NCBI GenBank assembly: GCA_037439785.1
Contig: JBBIVJ010000022.1
Span: 1 to 64,000, forward strand
Direction: 5' to 3'
DNA: 64,000 nt
Source of the DNA: DSVZ01 sp037439785
GTDB taxonomy: Bacteria; Verrucomicrobiota; Verrucomicrobiia; Limisphaerales; J093
The translations under genes were made by a program, and so were the position numbers. This document shows positions 26,362 to 33,971 of the stretch, piece by piece. Every line of letters starts with the position of its first letter. Position 1 is the stretch's first letter. Under the pieces are notes generated by a model. The model did not search any database. It saw only the letters and a program-made list of their open reading frames with translations, and was not told the DNA's origin.

Positions 26362-27135
26362 ATGACCCCGACGCCGCGCCCCCCGGATTCGCCTCCGGAT
26401 TCGCCCGGCGCCCCGGCCGCGCCGGCCCTGGCCGTGCGCATCAAAGACCTGCCGCCGGGGGAACGGCCCCGCGAGCGGCTACTGGCCAAGGGCGCCCAGG
26501 CGCTGGCCACCGAGGAACTGCTGGCCATCTTGTTGCGCACCGGCGCGGCGGGACTCTCCGCGCTGGACGTCGCCCGGCAGCTCCTCAAGCGGTTCGGGTC
26601 GCTGGACCACCTGGCCCGGGCGCGCGTCGAGGAGCTGGCTGCCCAGCGGGGTTTGGGGCGGGACAAGGCGGTGACCTTGAAGGCCGCCTTCACCCTCGCC
26701 CAGCGGCTGGCCCGGGAGGTGGCGGCCACTTCGCCGGTCGTGGAGACGCCGCAACAGGTGGCGGAGCTGATGCGGGAGGACTGCCGGGCACGGGAGGTGG
26801 AGCACTTCCAGGTGCTGTTGTTGAACACCCGCCATCGCCTGCTCCGCATCGAGCCGGTCTCCATCTCCCAGGGTACGCTGGACACGCTGCTGGTGCATCC
26901 GCGCGAGGTCTTCCGGGCGGCCATCCTGGCCAATGCCGCCGCAGTGGTGCTGGTGCACAACCATCCCAGCGGCGACCCCACCCCGAGCGAGGCGGACATC
27001 CGCGTCACCCGCGAGCTGATCCGCGCCGGCCAGTTGCTCAAGATCGAGGTGCTGGACCACGTGATCCTCGGCCGCCGCACGGCCGAGCGGTCCACCGACT
27101 ACGTGTCGTTGCGCGAGCTGGGCTACTGGGCCTGA
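26362..27135 (+). CDS. radC: RadC-family JAB/MPN protein
   Basis: 257 residues. An N-terminal UPF0758 helix-hairpin-helix region (LPPGERPRERLLAKG, LATEELLAILLRTG, LLKRFGSLDHL) is followed by the JAMM metalloenzyme core. The metal ligands are in HNHPSGDPTPSEAD, with the upstream glutamate near EVEHFQVLLLN. RadC proteins are DNA-repair-associated by history, but their real substrate is unknown. ATG 26362 is the start because the upstream part of the open frame is not similar to the family. Divergent from the FHA gene, convergent with a small membrane-protein gene (stop codons overlap in this region). Confidence 0.92.
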   Translation: MTPTPRPPDSPPDSPGAPAAPALAVRIKDLPPGERPRERLLAKGAQALATEELLAILLRTGAAGLSALDVARQLLKRFGSLDHLARARVEELAAQRGLGRDKAVTLKAAFTLAQRLAREVAATSPVVETPQQVAELMREDCRAREVEHFQVLLLNTRHRLLRIEPVSISQGTLDTLLVHPREVFRAAILANAAAVVLVHNHPSGDPTPSEADIRVTRELIRAGQLLKIEVLDHVILGRRTAERSTDYVSLRELGYWA

Positions 27136-27590
27136 GCCGGCGTCTCGCCGACGGGCAGGCGCCAGCGGTCGCCCGACCGCCAGGGATGCTCGCGCTTGTC
27201 CAGGATCAGGGTGCGCGGCAGCAGTTCCACCTCGTGCCCGAACAGGTCGAAGGTGACCGTGCCGGGCAGGAAGGTGGTATCCAGGAACTTGACCTGCCCG
27301 AAAGGCACGGCCAGGCGGCGGGCCGGGTCATCAAACCGGACCGTGACCCCCGCCACGGGGCGGGCGAGGTTGGTGCCGGGAAATTCCACGCAAACCCCGC
27401 CCACACCCGGTCCCGGCGCCGCAATCTCGATCTCCGGCACGCCGGCCGGCGAGGTGCGAAAGGTGACCTCCCACGGCCCGCGGCGCCCCCGCCAGTGTTG
27501 CAGGGCCCAGAAGCCGCCGAAGTACAGGAGGGCGCAAACCGCGAAGACCCCCGCCACCCGGCGTCCCATGCCAGCCGATGCTGTTTCCAT
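27123..27590 (-). CDS. Small membrane-anchored protein of unknown function
   Basis: 155 residues with one N-terminal membrane helix (VAGVFAVCALLYFGGFWALQ) and a beta-rich extracytoplasmic domain (PEIEIAAPGPG, VTVRFDDPARRLAVPF, FDLFGHEVELLPRTLIL). No known domain. ATG 27590 is used; ATG 27569 would shorten it by seven residues. Its 3' end overlaps the radC stop by 13 bp on the opposite strand. It is divergent from the MFS transporter gene. Confidence 0.6.
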   Translation of the reverse strand: METASAGMGRRVAGVFAVCALLYFGGFWALQHWRGRRGPWEVTFRTSPAGVPEIEIAAPGPGVGGVCVEFPGTNLARPVAGVTVRFDDPARRLAVPFGQVKFLDTTFLPGTVTFDLFGHEVELLPRTLILDKREHPWRSGDRWRLPVGETPAQAQ

Positions 27591-27756
27591 CGCGGCGGCC
27601 AAGGTGCGGCGGCCCGCCCGGCGCCGCAAGCCCACGCGCAGCGGGGGATTTCCCGTTGACGTGGAGACGAGAGAGCCGGCTAATTGGCGCGCCCGAGCGG
27701 GCTGATGGAGGCGCGCGTGCACGGGCCGCGCGTCCGCCCCGGTCGGGCTTCCCCGC

Positions 27757-29310
27757 GTGAGCAAACCATCGCTGCTGATCATTTTCCTCACGGTCTTTCT
27801 GGACCTGGTGGGGTTCGGCATCGTGCTGCCGTTGCTGCCCCGCTACAGCGAGCGGTTCGGTGCCCAGGGCTGGACCATCGGCGCGATCATCGCCTCGTTT
27901 TCGGTCATGCAACTGCTCCTGGCGCCGTGGTGGGGACGGCTTTCGGACCGGATCGGCCGCCGGCCGGTGCTGCTGGTGAGCAACGGAGGTTCCGCGCTGG
28001 CCTATGCACTGTTCGCGCTGGCCGCCGCCCCGGGTCTGAGCCCCGCCACGGCCCTCACGGTGCTGGTGGTGTCGCGGATTTTTGCGGGCGCGTGCGGGGC
28101 CAACATCGCGGTGGCCTCCGCCTACATCGCGGACATCACCCCGCCGGAGAAACGCTCGCGCGGCATGGGGCTTATCGGCATGGCCTTTGGGCTGGGCTTC
28201 ATCCTGGGGCCGGCGCTGGGGGCGTTCAGTGCCCGTGCGTTCGGACTGGCGGGTCCCGGGTGGGTGGCAGCGGGGCTCTGCGCCGCCAACTTCGGCCTGG
28301 CCTGTTTCATCCTGGCGGAGAGCCGACCGCCCGGCACGGCGCCCGCCCGGCCGCGACGGCGGTGGAGCCAGATGATCCACACCCTGCGCCGGCCGCACCT
28401 GGGCGTGCTGGTGGGGTTGTATTTCCTGGCCACGTTCTGCTTCGCCATGTTCGAGACCACACTGCCGCTGCTGCTGGGCTCGCCGGGGTTTCACCCGGAT
28501 GATTTCCCCGCGCCACACGCGCTGGCCCGCCGGTTGGCCGAGCCTGCCACCCCGGGCGAAGCCGCCGTCAGCGCCCGGCTGGCGCCGGATTTGCGCGCCG
28601 CCCTGGACCGCGCCGACACGATGTCTGCGCCGCGGCTGCGCCGGTTGTTGTTTGAGGGGTTGAACCGACTGGCCGCCGGGCCGGCCCTGGAGAGGGCGGG
28701 CGGCGTGACGGCCCGAGAGAACGAAGCGCCGGCCGCTCCTGGGTCCGGCGGCGCGATGCCGCAATCGCCGGAGGCGCGCCGGCAGGCGAATCGGCAGGTG
28801 CTGGAGGCCCTGTTTCCCGGTCTGATCCGGCGGCAGCCGTACTACTTCGATGAGGGCCGGCTGGGGTACGTCTTCGCCTACTGCGGGCTGGTGTCGGCGT
28901 TCATCCAGGGAGGGGTGATCGGGCAGGTGGTCCGGCGCTTCGGCGAGGCGCGGGTGATTGTGTTCAGCCTGGGGGTGTTTGCAGCGAGCATGATGTGGTT
29001 GCCGGCGACGGGAGGCGTGGGCTCGCTGCTGGCGGCGCTGGGACTGGTGGCGGTGGGGTCCGGGTTGAACCGCGCCCCCACGCTGGGGCTGATTTCGATT
29101 TTCTCCCCGGCAGAAGAGCAGGGGGAAACGCTGGGGGTGGCGCAAAGCGCCGGCACGCTGGCGCGGATTCTGGGACCGGTGCTCGCCACGACGTTGTTTG
29201 CCGAACACCCGCACGCCCCCTACTGGCTGGCAGCCGGGCTGGCCCTGCTCGCCGCGGTGCTGGCCGCGTTGAAACTGCCCCGCACCGCCCGGCCCCAGCC
29301 GCAGCCTTGA
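27757..29310 (+). CDS. MFS efflux transporter (TetA-like) with a large central loop
   Basis: 517 residues with 12 predicted membrane helices. The MFS signatures are in place: FLDLVGFGIVLPLLPRY in helix 1, motif A GRLSDRIGRRPVLL between helices 2 and 3, and GMAFGLGFILGPALGA (motif C, typical of drug/H+ antiporters) in helix 5. Family members are about 400 residues. Here residues ~243-362 form a hydrophilic Ala/Arg/Pro-rich insert between helices 7 and 8, after which the normal sequence resumes (YYFDEGRLGYVFAYCG). The substrate is unknown. The start is a GTG. Confidence 0.85.
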   Translation: MSKPSLLIIFLTVFLDLVGFGIVLPLLPRYSERFGAQGWTIGAIIASFSVMQLLLAPWWGRLSDRIGRRPVLLVSNGGSALAYALFALAAAPGLSPATALTVLVVSRIFAGACGANIAVASAYIADITPPEKRSRGMGLIGMAFGLGFILGPALGAFSARAFGLAGPGWVAAGLCAANFGLACFILAESRPPGTAPARPRRRWSQMIHTLRRPHLGVLVGLYFLATFCFAMFETTLPLLLGSPGFHPDDFPAPHALARRLAEPATPGEAAVSARLAPDLRAALDRADTMSAPRLRRLLFEGLNRLAAGPALERAGGVTARENEAPAAPGSGGAMPQSPEARRQANRQVLEALFPGLIRRQPYYFDEGRLGYVFAYCGLVSAFIQGGVIGQVVRRFGEARVIVFSLGVFAASMMWLPATGGVGSLLAALGLVAVGSGLNRAPTLGLISIFSPAEEQGETLGVAQSAGTLARILGPVLATTLFAEHPHAPYWLAAGLALLAAVLAALKLPRTARPQPQP

Positions 29311-29343
29311 TGGCGGGGGAGGCGACGCGGGGCGGCTGCGACC

Positions 29344-29397
29344 TTCCGTGGGGTGTCCCCCGGGAGCCCGGTTCAGCTCCGGTGCGGCGACTGTAAA
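29344..29397 (+). other. Short sequence resembling the core of a cobalamin riboswitch
   Basis: GGGAGCCCGGTTCAGCTCC followed closely by GGCGACTGTAA recalls the conserved GGGA..CCGGT..ACTGTAA core of cobalamin riboswitches. The 3' box (GCCAGGAGACC) and the intermediate arms are not found. It sits after an MFS stop codon and before a convergent gene, so it controls nothing obvious. A relic or a chance match. Confidence 0.25.
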
Positions 29398-29436
29398 AAA
29401 GCGGGGCCTCCGGTGTGGGCGGGGGCAGCGGGGCGG

Positions 29437-30579
29437 TTACTTCACTTTCCTGACCTTCTCCCACTTGCCGGTCTGCGCGGACTTGAGCACGGCGTCGCAG
29501 ACGTACTGGGTTTCCAGCGCGTCCTTGAAGGTGGGGCCGACGGGCTTGCCCTCAGCCACGCCCTGGAGGAAGTCCGCCACCTGGTGCACGAAGCTGTGCT
29601 CGTAGCCGATGGCCAGCCCGGGCACCCACCACTTGGCCATGTAGGGATGCTCGCCGTCGGTGACGTGGATGCTGCGCCAGCCACGGGTGGTGCCCTGGTC
29701 GCGGTGGTCGAAGTACTGGAGCCGGTGCAGGTCGTGCAGGTCCCAGGCGATCGAGGCGTGCTCGCCGTTGATCTCGAAAGTGTACAGCGCCTTGTGGCCG
29801 CGGGCGTAACGGGTGGACTCGAAGGTGGCCAGCGAGCCGTTGCTGAAGCGGGCCAGGAACGCGCAGGCATCGTCAATGCCCACCTTCTCGACCCTGCCGG
29901 TGAGGGTGTGTTTGCGTTCCTTGACGAAGGTCTCGGTCATGGCGTTGACCTTGTCCACGCTGCCGTTGAGCCAGAGGGCGGTGTCAATGCAGTGGGCGAG
30001 CAGGTCGCCGGTGACGCCGCTGCCGGCCACCTTCACGTCCAGCCGCCACAGCCCGGTGCCGCCCTGGGGCAGCTCGGGGTTGATGGTCCAATCCTGAAGA
30101 AACTTGGCCCGGTAGTGGAAAATCCGGCCCAGCCGGCCCTCGTCAATGAGCTGCTTGGCCAGGGTGACGGCGGGGATGCGACGGTAGTTGTACCAGACGA
30201 TGTTGGGCACGCCGGCCTTTTCGATGGCCCTGACCATCTTCTCGCCCTCGGCGCCGTTCCGGGCCAGCGGCTTTTCGCACATGATCATTTTGCCGGCCCT
30301 GGCGGCGGCGATGGCGATCTCGGCGTGGACGTCGTTGGGGGCGCAGATGTCCACCAGGTCAATGTCCTCGCGGGCGAGGAGCTTCTTCCAGTCGGTCTCG
30401 ACCGATTCGTAGCCCCACCGGGCAGCGAAGGCGCGGATTTTCTCCTCGTTGCGGGCGCAGGCGGCCTTGAGGACGACCTGGTAAGGGATGTCGAAGAAAT
30501 GGCCCACCTTGCGGAAGGCGTTCGAGTGGGCCCGGCCCATGAAGCCGTAACCGATCATGCCGACGTTGAGCGTTTTCAT
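29437..30579 (-). CDS. Gfo/Idh/MocA family oxidoreductase
   Basis: 380 residues, no signal peptide, so cytoplasmic. The N-terminal Rossmann fold is VGMIGYGFMGRAHSNAF, and the catalytic lysine region is MIMCEKPLARN. The C-terminal alpha/beta domain includes GGTGLWRLDVKVAGSGVTGD and an HCID segment. Such enzymes use NAD(P) to oxidise or reduce sugars, inositols or related polyols. The exact substrate is unknown. ATG 30579 is the family start; the frame stays open upstream into non-similar sequence. Confidence 0.9.
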   Translation of the reverse strand: MKTLNVGMIGYGFMGRAHSNAFRKVGHFFDIPYQVVLKAACARNEEKIRAFAARWGYESVETDWKKLLAREDIDLVDICAPNDVHAEIAIAAARAGKMIMCEKPLARNGAEGEKMVRAIEKAGVPNIVWYNYRRIPAVTLAKQLIDEGRLGRIFHYRAKFLQDWTINPELPQGGTGLWRLDVKVAGSGVTGDLLAHCIDTALWLNGSVDKVNAMTETFVKERKHTLTGRVEKVGIDDACAFLARFSNGSLATFESTRYARGHKALYTFEINGEHASIAWDLHDLHRLQYFDHRDQGTTRGWRSIHVTDGEHPYMAKWWVPGLAIGYEHSFVHQVADFLQGVAEGKPVGPTFKDALETQYVCDAVLKSAQTGKWEKVRKVK

Positions 30580-30937
30580 AAGGGTGTAGGTGTGGCGGAG
30601 ATGTTCCGGGAAGGCGGCGCGGCGGCAAGGCGGAAATGCGGCGGTGGCCGCGGGGGAATGCCTGAACCATCGTGACGCGCCCCCGGCTCCCGCCCGCAGG
30701 CGCCCGGGGACAAGGCACGGCAATGCGGAACTCAAAGGCTGCTTGGCGACGCCTCCGCTCCGTGCGCCCGCGGGCCGGGGCGCCAACCTTGCACGCCTGT
30801 CGAGCCGCGGACGCCGCCTCCCTAAAACGTCCGCCTACGCCGCGGCAGACGACGGATGGCCGCCGGCCCGCCGGGGCCGGCGGCAGCCGGTAGGCTTGCG
30901 CCTTGCCAGGCCGGACCGGACCGGTAGTTTGTCAACC
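30580..30937. other. Intergenic region before bioB with a 10-bp hairpin
   Basis: 358 bp without a believable gene. At 30859-30884 a perfect hairpin pairs GCCGCCGGCC with GGCCGGCGGC around CGCCGG. It is preceded by GCGGCAGAC, a layout also found upstream of purL (50055-50091). The bioB promoter and the BirA-like site follow at its right end. Nothing else recognised. Confidence 0.5.
30903..30930 (+). promoter_or_regulatory. bioB promoter candidate
   Basis: TTGCCA, 16-bp spacer, TAGTTT, then 7 bp to the ATG at 30938. The -10 overlaps the left half of the BirA-like palindrome. Confidence 0.5.
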
Positions 30938-30960
30938 ATGTCGCCGATGTCTGTTGACAT
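30929..30960 (+). promoter_or_regulatory. BirA-like operator over the bioB start
   Basis: TTGTCAACC at 30929-30937, 14 bp, then TGTTGACAT at 30952-30960. The known BirA operator form is TTGTNAACC-N14/15-GGTTNACAA. The left half is exact and the right half matches at seven of nine positions. It covers the -10, the likely transcription start and the first codons, where a biotin-loaded BirA would block transcription. Confidence 0.5.
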
Positions 30961-32014
30961 TTCCAACACCGACCGCATTGCCGCGCTGGGCCGGAGGGTC
31001 CTCGACGGGGGCGAGCTGACACGCGAGGAGGCGCTCTGGCTCCTGCGTCTGGAGAGCGGGACGGACCGCTTCGAGCTGCTGGGCTGGGCCAACCGCGTGC
31101 GGGAACGCTTCAAGGGCAACCGCGTTCACCTCTGCTCGATCCTCAACGCCAGGGCCGGCGGCTGTCCCGAGGACTGCAAGTTCTGCGCGCAGTCGGCCTT
31201 TTACCAGACCCAGGCGCCGCGCTACGGCTTTGTGGACCCCGAGCCGGTGCGGCGGGCGGCAGAGGAGGCCCGGCAGAACGGCGTGGTCGCCCTGGGGCTG
31301 GTCGCGGCCTGGCGCGGGCTCGAGGAAGGACCGCTCCTGGACGAGGTCTGCGATCGCTTCCGCGAGCTCCGGGCCCAGGGCCAGGTCCGGCCGGACGCCT
31401 CGCTGGGCATCATTCGCAGCCAGCGCGTGGCCGACCGCCTGGCCGAGGCGGGCGTGGCCTGCTACAACCACAACCTCGAGACCTCGCGCCGTTTCTTCCC
31501 GCAGCAGTGCTCGACCCACACCTACGACGAGCGCCTGCAAACCATCCGCCTGCTCAAAAACGCCGGCATCAAAATCTGCTCCGGCGGCATCATTGGTCTG
31601 GGCGAGACGCTGGAGGACCGGGTGGACCTGATGTTTGCCCTGAAGGGACTCCAGCCGGACTTCGTCCCGATCAACTTCCTCAACCCCATCCCCGGCACCC
31701 CCTTTGCCCATCGGCCCACCGTGCCACCGTGGGAGGCGCTGCAAACCCTGGCCGTCTTCCGCCTGGTCCTGCCGCGGCAGGAGATCATGGTCGCCGGCGG
31801 CCGCACGGTGACCCTGCGGGACCTGCAAAGCCTGATCTTCCTGGCCGGCGCCAGCGCCCTGATGGTGGGCAATTACCTCACCACCCTGAACCAACCGGTG
31901 GAAAAGGACCTGCAGATGATCCGCGACCTGGGCCTGGACCCCGTCTGGAAGCACGAGGCCGCGGCGGACCCGGCGCCGGCGCCCGCCCGGGAACCGGCGG
32001 GGGTACCGGCCTGA
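30938..32014 (+). CDS. bioB: Biotin synthase
   Basis: 358 residues, a radical-SAM TIM barrel that inserts sulfur into dethiobiotin. The SAM-binding 4Fe-4S cysteines are in GGCPEDCKFCAQSAFY (CX3CX2C). Other BioB hallmarks are YNHNLETSRRFF, TYDERLQTIRLLKNAGIKIC, GIIGLGET and FLNPIPGTPF. The C-terminal ~20 residues are a Pro/Ala-rich tail. No other bio genes are in the window. ATG 30938 fits the promoter; ATG 30947 is an alternative. Confidence 0.95.
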   Translation: MSPMSVDISNTDRIAALGRRVLDGGELTREEALWLLRLESGTDRFELLGWANRVRERFKGNRVHLCSILNARAGGCPEDCKFCAQSAFYQTQAPRYGFVDPEPVRRAAEEARQNGVVALGLVAAWRGLEEGPLLDEVCDRFRELRAQGQVRPDASLGIIRSQRVADRLAEAGVACYNHNLETSRRFFPQQCSTHTYDERLQTIRLLKNAGIKICSGGIIGLGETLEDRVDLMFALKGLQPDFVPINFLNPIPGTPFAHRPTVPPWEALQTLAVFRLVLPRQEIMVAGGRTVTLRDLQSLIFLAGASALMVGNYLTTLNQPVEKDLQMIRDLGLDPVWKHEAAADPAPAPAREPAGVPA

Positions 32015-32069
32015 ACGGGCGGCCACGTCCGTCGCCTCCACGGGGGGGGCATTTGTCACATTCGCGGGT

Positions 32070-32099
32070 TTGCCTGGCCGGTCCGGGGGCGGGTAGGCT
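32070..32099 (+). promoter_or_regulatory. Promoter candidate of the CHAD gene
   Basis: TTGCCT, 18-bp spacer, TAGGCT. The leader to the ATG at 32132 would be about 25 nt with no Shine-Dalgarno sequence. Confidence 0.35.
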
Positions 32100-32131
32100 G
32101 CGGCCGTTTTTCGCAGACACCCAAACCCGCC

Positions 32132-32923
32132 ATGAAACCCGAAAGGCTCGCCCGACGCTGGAAACGCCGGCACGCGCAACTGGTCATCGCCCTGAGGGAA
32201 CAGCTCCGCCGCACACGGGTGCGGGGGGAGGCGGAGGAGGTGCACAACCTGCGCGTGACGCTGCGCCGCCTGCGTTTGTCGCTCCGCGTGGCCCGCCCCC
32301 TGCTCGAGGACGCGGGCCGGGGGCGCTGGCGTGATTGGGCGCGGGGGATTTCGCGGGCCACCAGCCCGGTGCGGGACCTGGACATCGCCGGCGAATGGCT
32401 GGCCGCCAGCCGGGCCCATCTGGCCCTGCTGGAAGAATGGCGGCGCCTGCGTCAACGCGCCTGGCAACGGTGCCGGCGCCGGCTGGTGCCGCCCCCGCGC
32501 GGGGCCTGGGCCCGCCTGCACGCTTCGGCGGTGTCGAAGGAAACGGCGTGCCGGCTGGCCCGCCGCGCGGCCCGGCTGGAAGCGGGTTACCGCGAAGCCC
32601 TGGAGGCCGCGGCACCGCGCTTCTTCCACCTGGGCGAGGAAGACCGCCACGAATTCCGCCGCACCGTTCGTTGGTGGCGGTACCTGCGGGAGCTGGTGCG
32701 GGGCCGGAACAAGCTCAAGCGCGACGCCATCCATCAACGGCTGCTGGCCGTCCAGGAAACCCTCGGCGAACTGCAGAACCTCGCCGTGGTGCGGGAAGCC
32801 CTCGAACGGTTGACCCCCTCGCCGGACCGGAACGAACTCCTGGGCCTGCTGACCCGCCAGCAGGAGGCACAATGGGAGCGGACGCGCCGCCAACTGCGCG
32901 GCCTGCAAGTTTTGTGGCGGTAA
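32132..32923 (+). CDS. CHAD-domain protein
   Basis: 263 residues, wholly helical and very basic. Conserved histidines and basic residues of the CHAD fold appear in EVHNLRVTLRRLRLSLRVA, TSPVRDLDIAGEW and EDRHEFRRTVRWWRYLREL. CHAD domains bind inorganic polyphosphate through these charged helices. It lacks the CYTH triphosphatase domain that often accompanies CHAD. Convergent with infC. Likely role: polyphosphate granule association, inferred from the family. Confidence 0.88.
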   Translation: MKPERLARRWKRRHAQLVIALREQLRRTRVRGEAEEVHNLRVTLRRLRLSLRVARPLLEDAGRGRWRDWARGISRATSPVRDLDIAGEWLAASRAHLALLEEWRRLRQRAWQRCRRRLVPPPRGAWARLHASAVSKETACRLARRAARLEAGYREALEAAAPRFFHLGEEDRHEFRRTVRWWRYLRELVRGRNKLKRDAIHQRLLAVQETLGELQNLAVVREALERLTPSPDRNELLGLLTRQQEAQWERTRRQLRGLQVLWR

Positions 32924-32953
32924 GGCCCGCTGCACCGCCGCCATCCCCGGCGC

Positions 32954-33727
32954 TCAGGCCGGCGCGGCGGGCGCGGGCGGAGAGGTGCTGGACTCCCGGT
33001 TCTCCGCCGCGGTCGTGAGCCGGGCAAAGGGGTTGTTGATGAATCCCCCGCCGGCCCCCGGCGTCGGCTCCGCCGCGGGCGGGGACTTCCGTTCCTCTTC
33101 CCTCTTCGGCCTGGCACCGGCGGGGGGCGGGACAGGGGAGGGGGACTCGCCCCGCGGATGCCTCGCCCGCCGCGCGCGGGGCAGCGGATTGATCATCACG
33201 CTAATGCCGCGGCCCACGACACGGGGCGACTCGATGGGCTGGCCGTAGGGGGCCACGTCCTGGATGAACTTGGCGACAATCTGCTCGCCCAGCTCCTGGT
33301 GCCGCATTTCGCGGCCGCGGAACCGCAGGGTGAGCTTGACCTTCATGTCGTCGCACAGGAAGTCCACGGCCTTGTCCAGCTTGACGCCGAAGTCGTGGGG
33401 GTCAATGACCGGCCGGAGCTGGATTTCCTTCACCCGGTTCGAGTGCTGGTGTTTGCGGGACTCCTTTTCCTTTTTGGCCTGCTCGTACTGGTATTTGCCG
33501 AAATCCACGATGCGGCAGACCGGCGGGTTGGCGTTGGGGGCCACCTCGACCAGGTCCATGCCCAGGTTGCGGGCCCGTACGATGGCATCGGCCAGCGGCA
33601 GGATGCCCAATTGTTTGCCCTCGGGGTCAATGACGCGGACTTCGCGGGCGCGAATCTTGCCGTTGATGCGAACCGAGGGACCGGACGAACTGCGGGACGA
33701 GAACGGGCGGCTCAAGACGCCCTCCAC
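32954..33727 (-). CDS. infC: Translation initiation factor IF-3
   Basis: 257 residues. The N-domain begins VRINGKIRAREVRVIDPEGKQLG and the linker and C-domain are standard (DLVEVAPNANPPVCRIVDFGKYQYEQ, HDFGVKLDKAVDFL, VKLTLRFRGREMRHQELG). After about residue 180 a Pro/Arg/Ala-rich tail of about 75 residues is added. The frame opens after a TAA at 33737-33739, and no ATG is available: the start is GTG 33727, or TTG 33715, which has GGAGG nearby. infC commonly uses non-ATG starts. rpmI and rplT, its usual followers, are absent; a convergent CHAD gene lies downstream. Confidence 0.95.
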   Translation of the reverse strand: MEGVLSRPFSSRSSSGPSVRINGKIRAREVRVIDPEGKQLGILPLADAIVRARNLGMDLVEVAPNANPPVCRIVDFGKYQYEQAKKEKESRKHQHSNRVKEIQLRPVIDPHDFGVKLDKAVDFLCDDMKVKLTLRFRGREMRHQELGEQIVAKFIQDVAPYGQPIESPRVVGRGISVMINPLPRARRARHPRGESPSPVPPPAGARPKREEERKSPPAAEPTPGAGGGFINNPFARLTTAAENRESSTSPPAPAAPA

Positions 33728-33935
33728 CGTGGAAGGTTATTCATGCCGAACACAACGCACTATCGTGTAGGACCGGGCAGTCCATGCATGAGCAATCTGG
33801 CGAAGGTGCCGCCGCCAAGGCAAGCGGAAAAGACCGCGCACCAGGCAGCGGGACTCAGGCGGGGACCGGAGGGCAGGGCCGCGTCTGGGCCGTTCCTCCG
33901 GGGGGCCCGGCTTCCGCGGCCGGCCGGCTGCTTGG

Positions 33936-33964
33936 TTGTTGTTCCCCCGCCGCCCGGGTATGTT
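33936..33964 (+). promoter_or_regulatory. Promoter of the LamG/beta-helix gene
   Basis: TTGTTG, 17-bp spacer, TATGTT, then 7 bp to the ATG at 33972. One of the better -10 matches of the leaderless group. Confidence 0.5.
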
Positions 33965-33971
33965 CCCGGCC

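Noticed and set aside
30580..30937. A small gene between the oxidoreductase and bioB
   Set aside because: Short frames here are Arg/Pro-rich in all readings with no start context or homology; the hairpin explains the structure seen.
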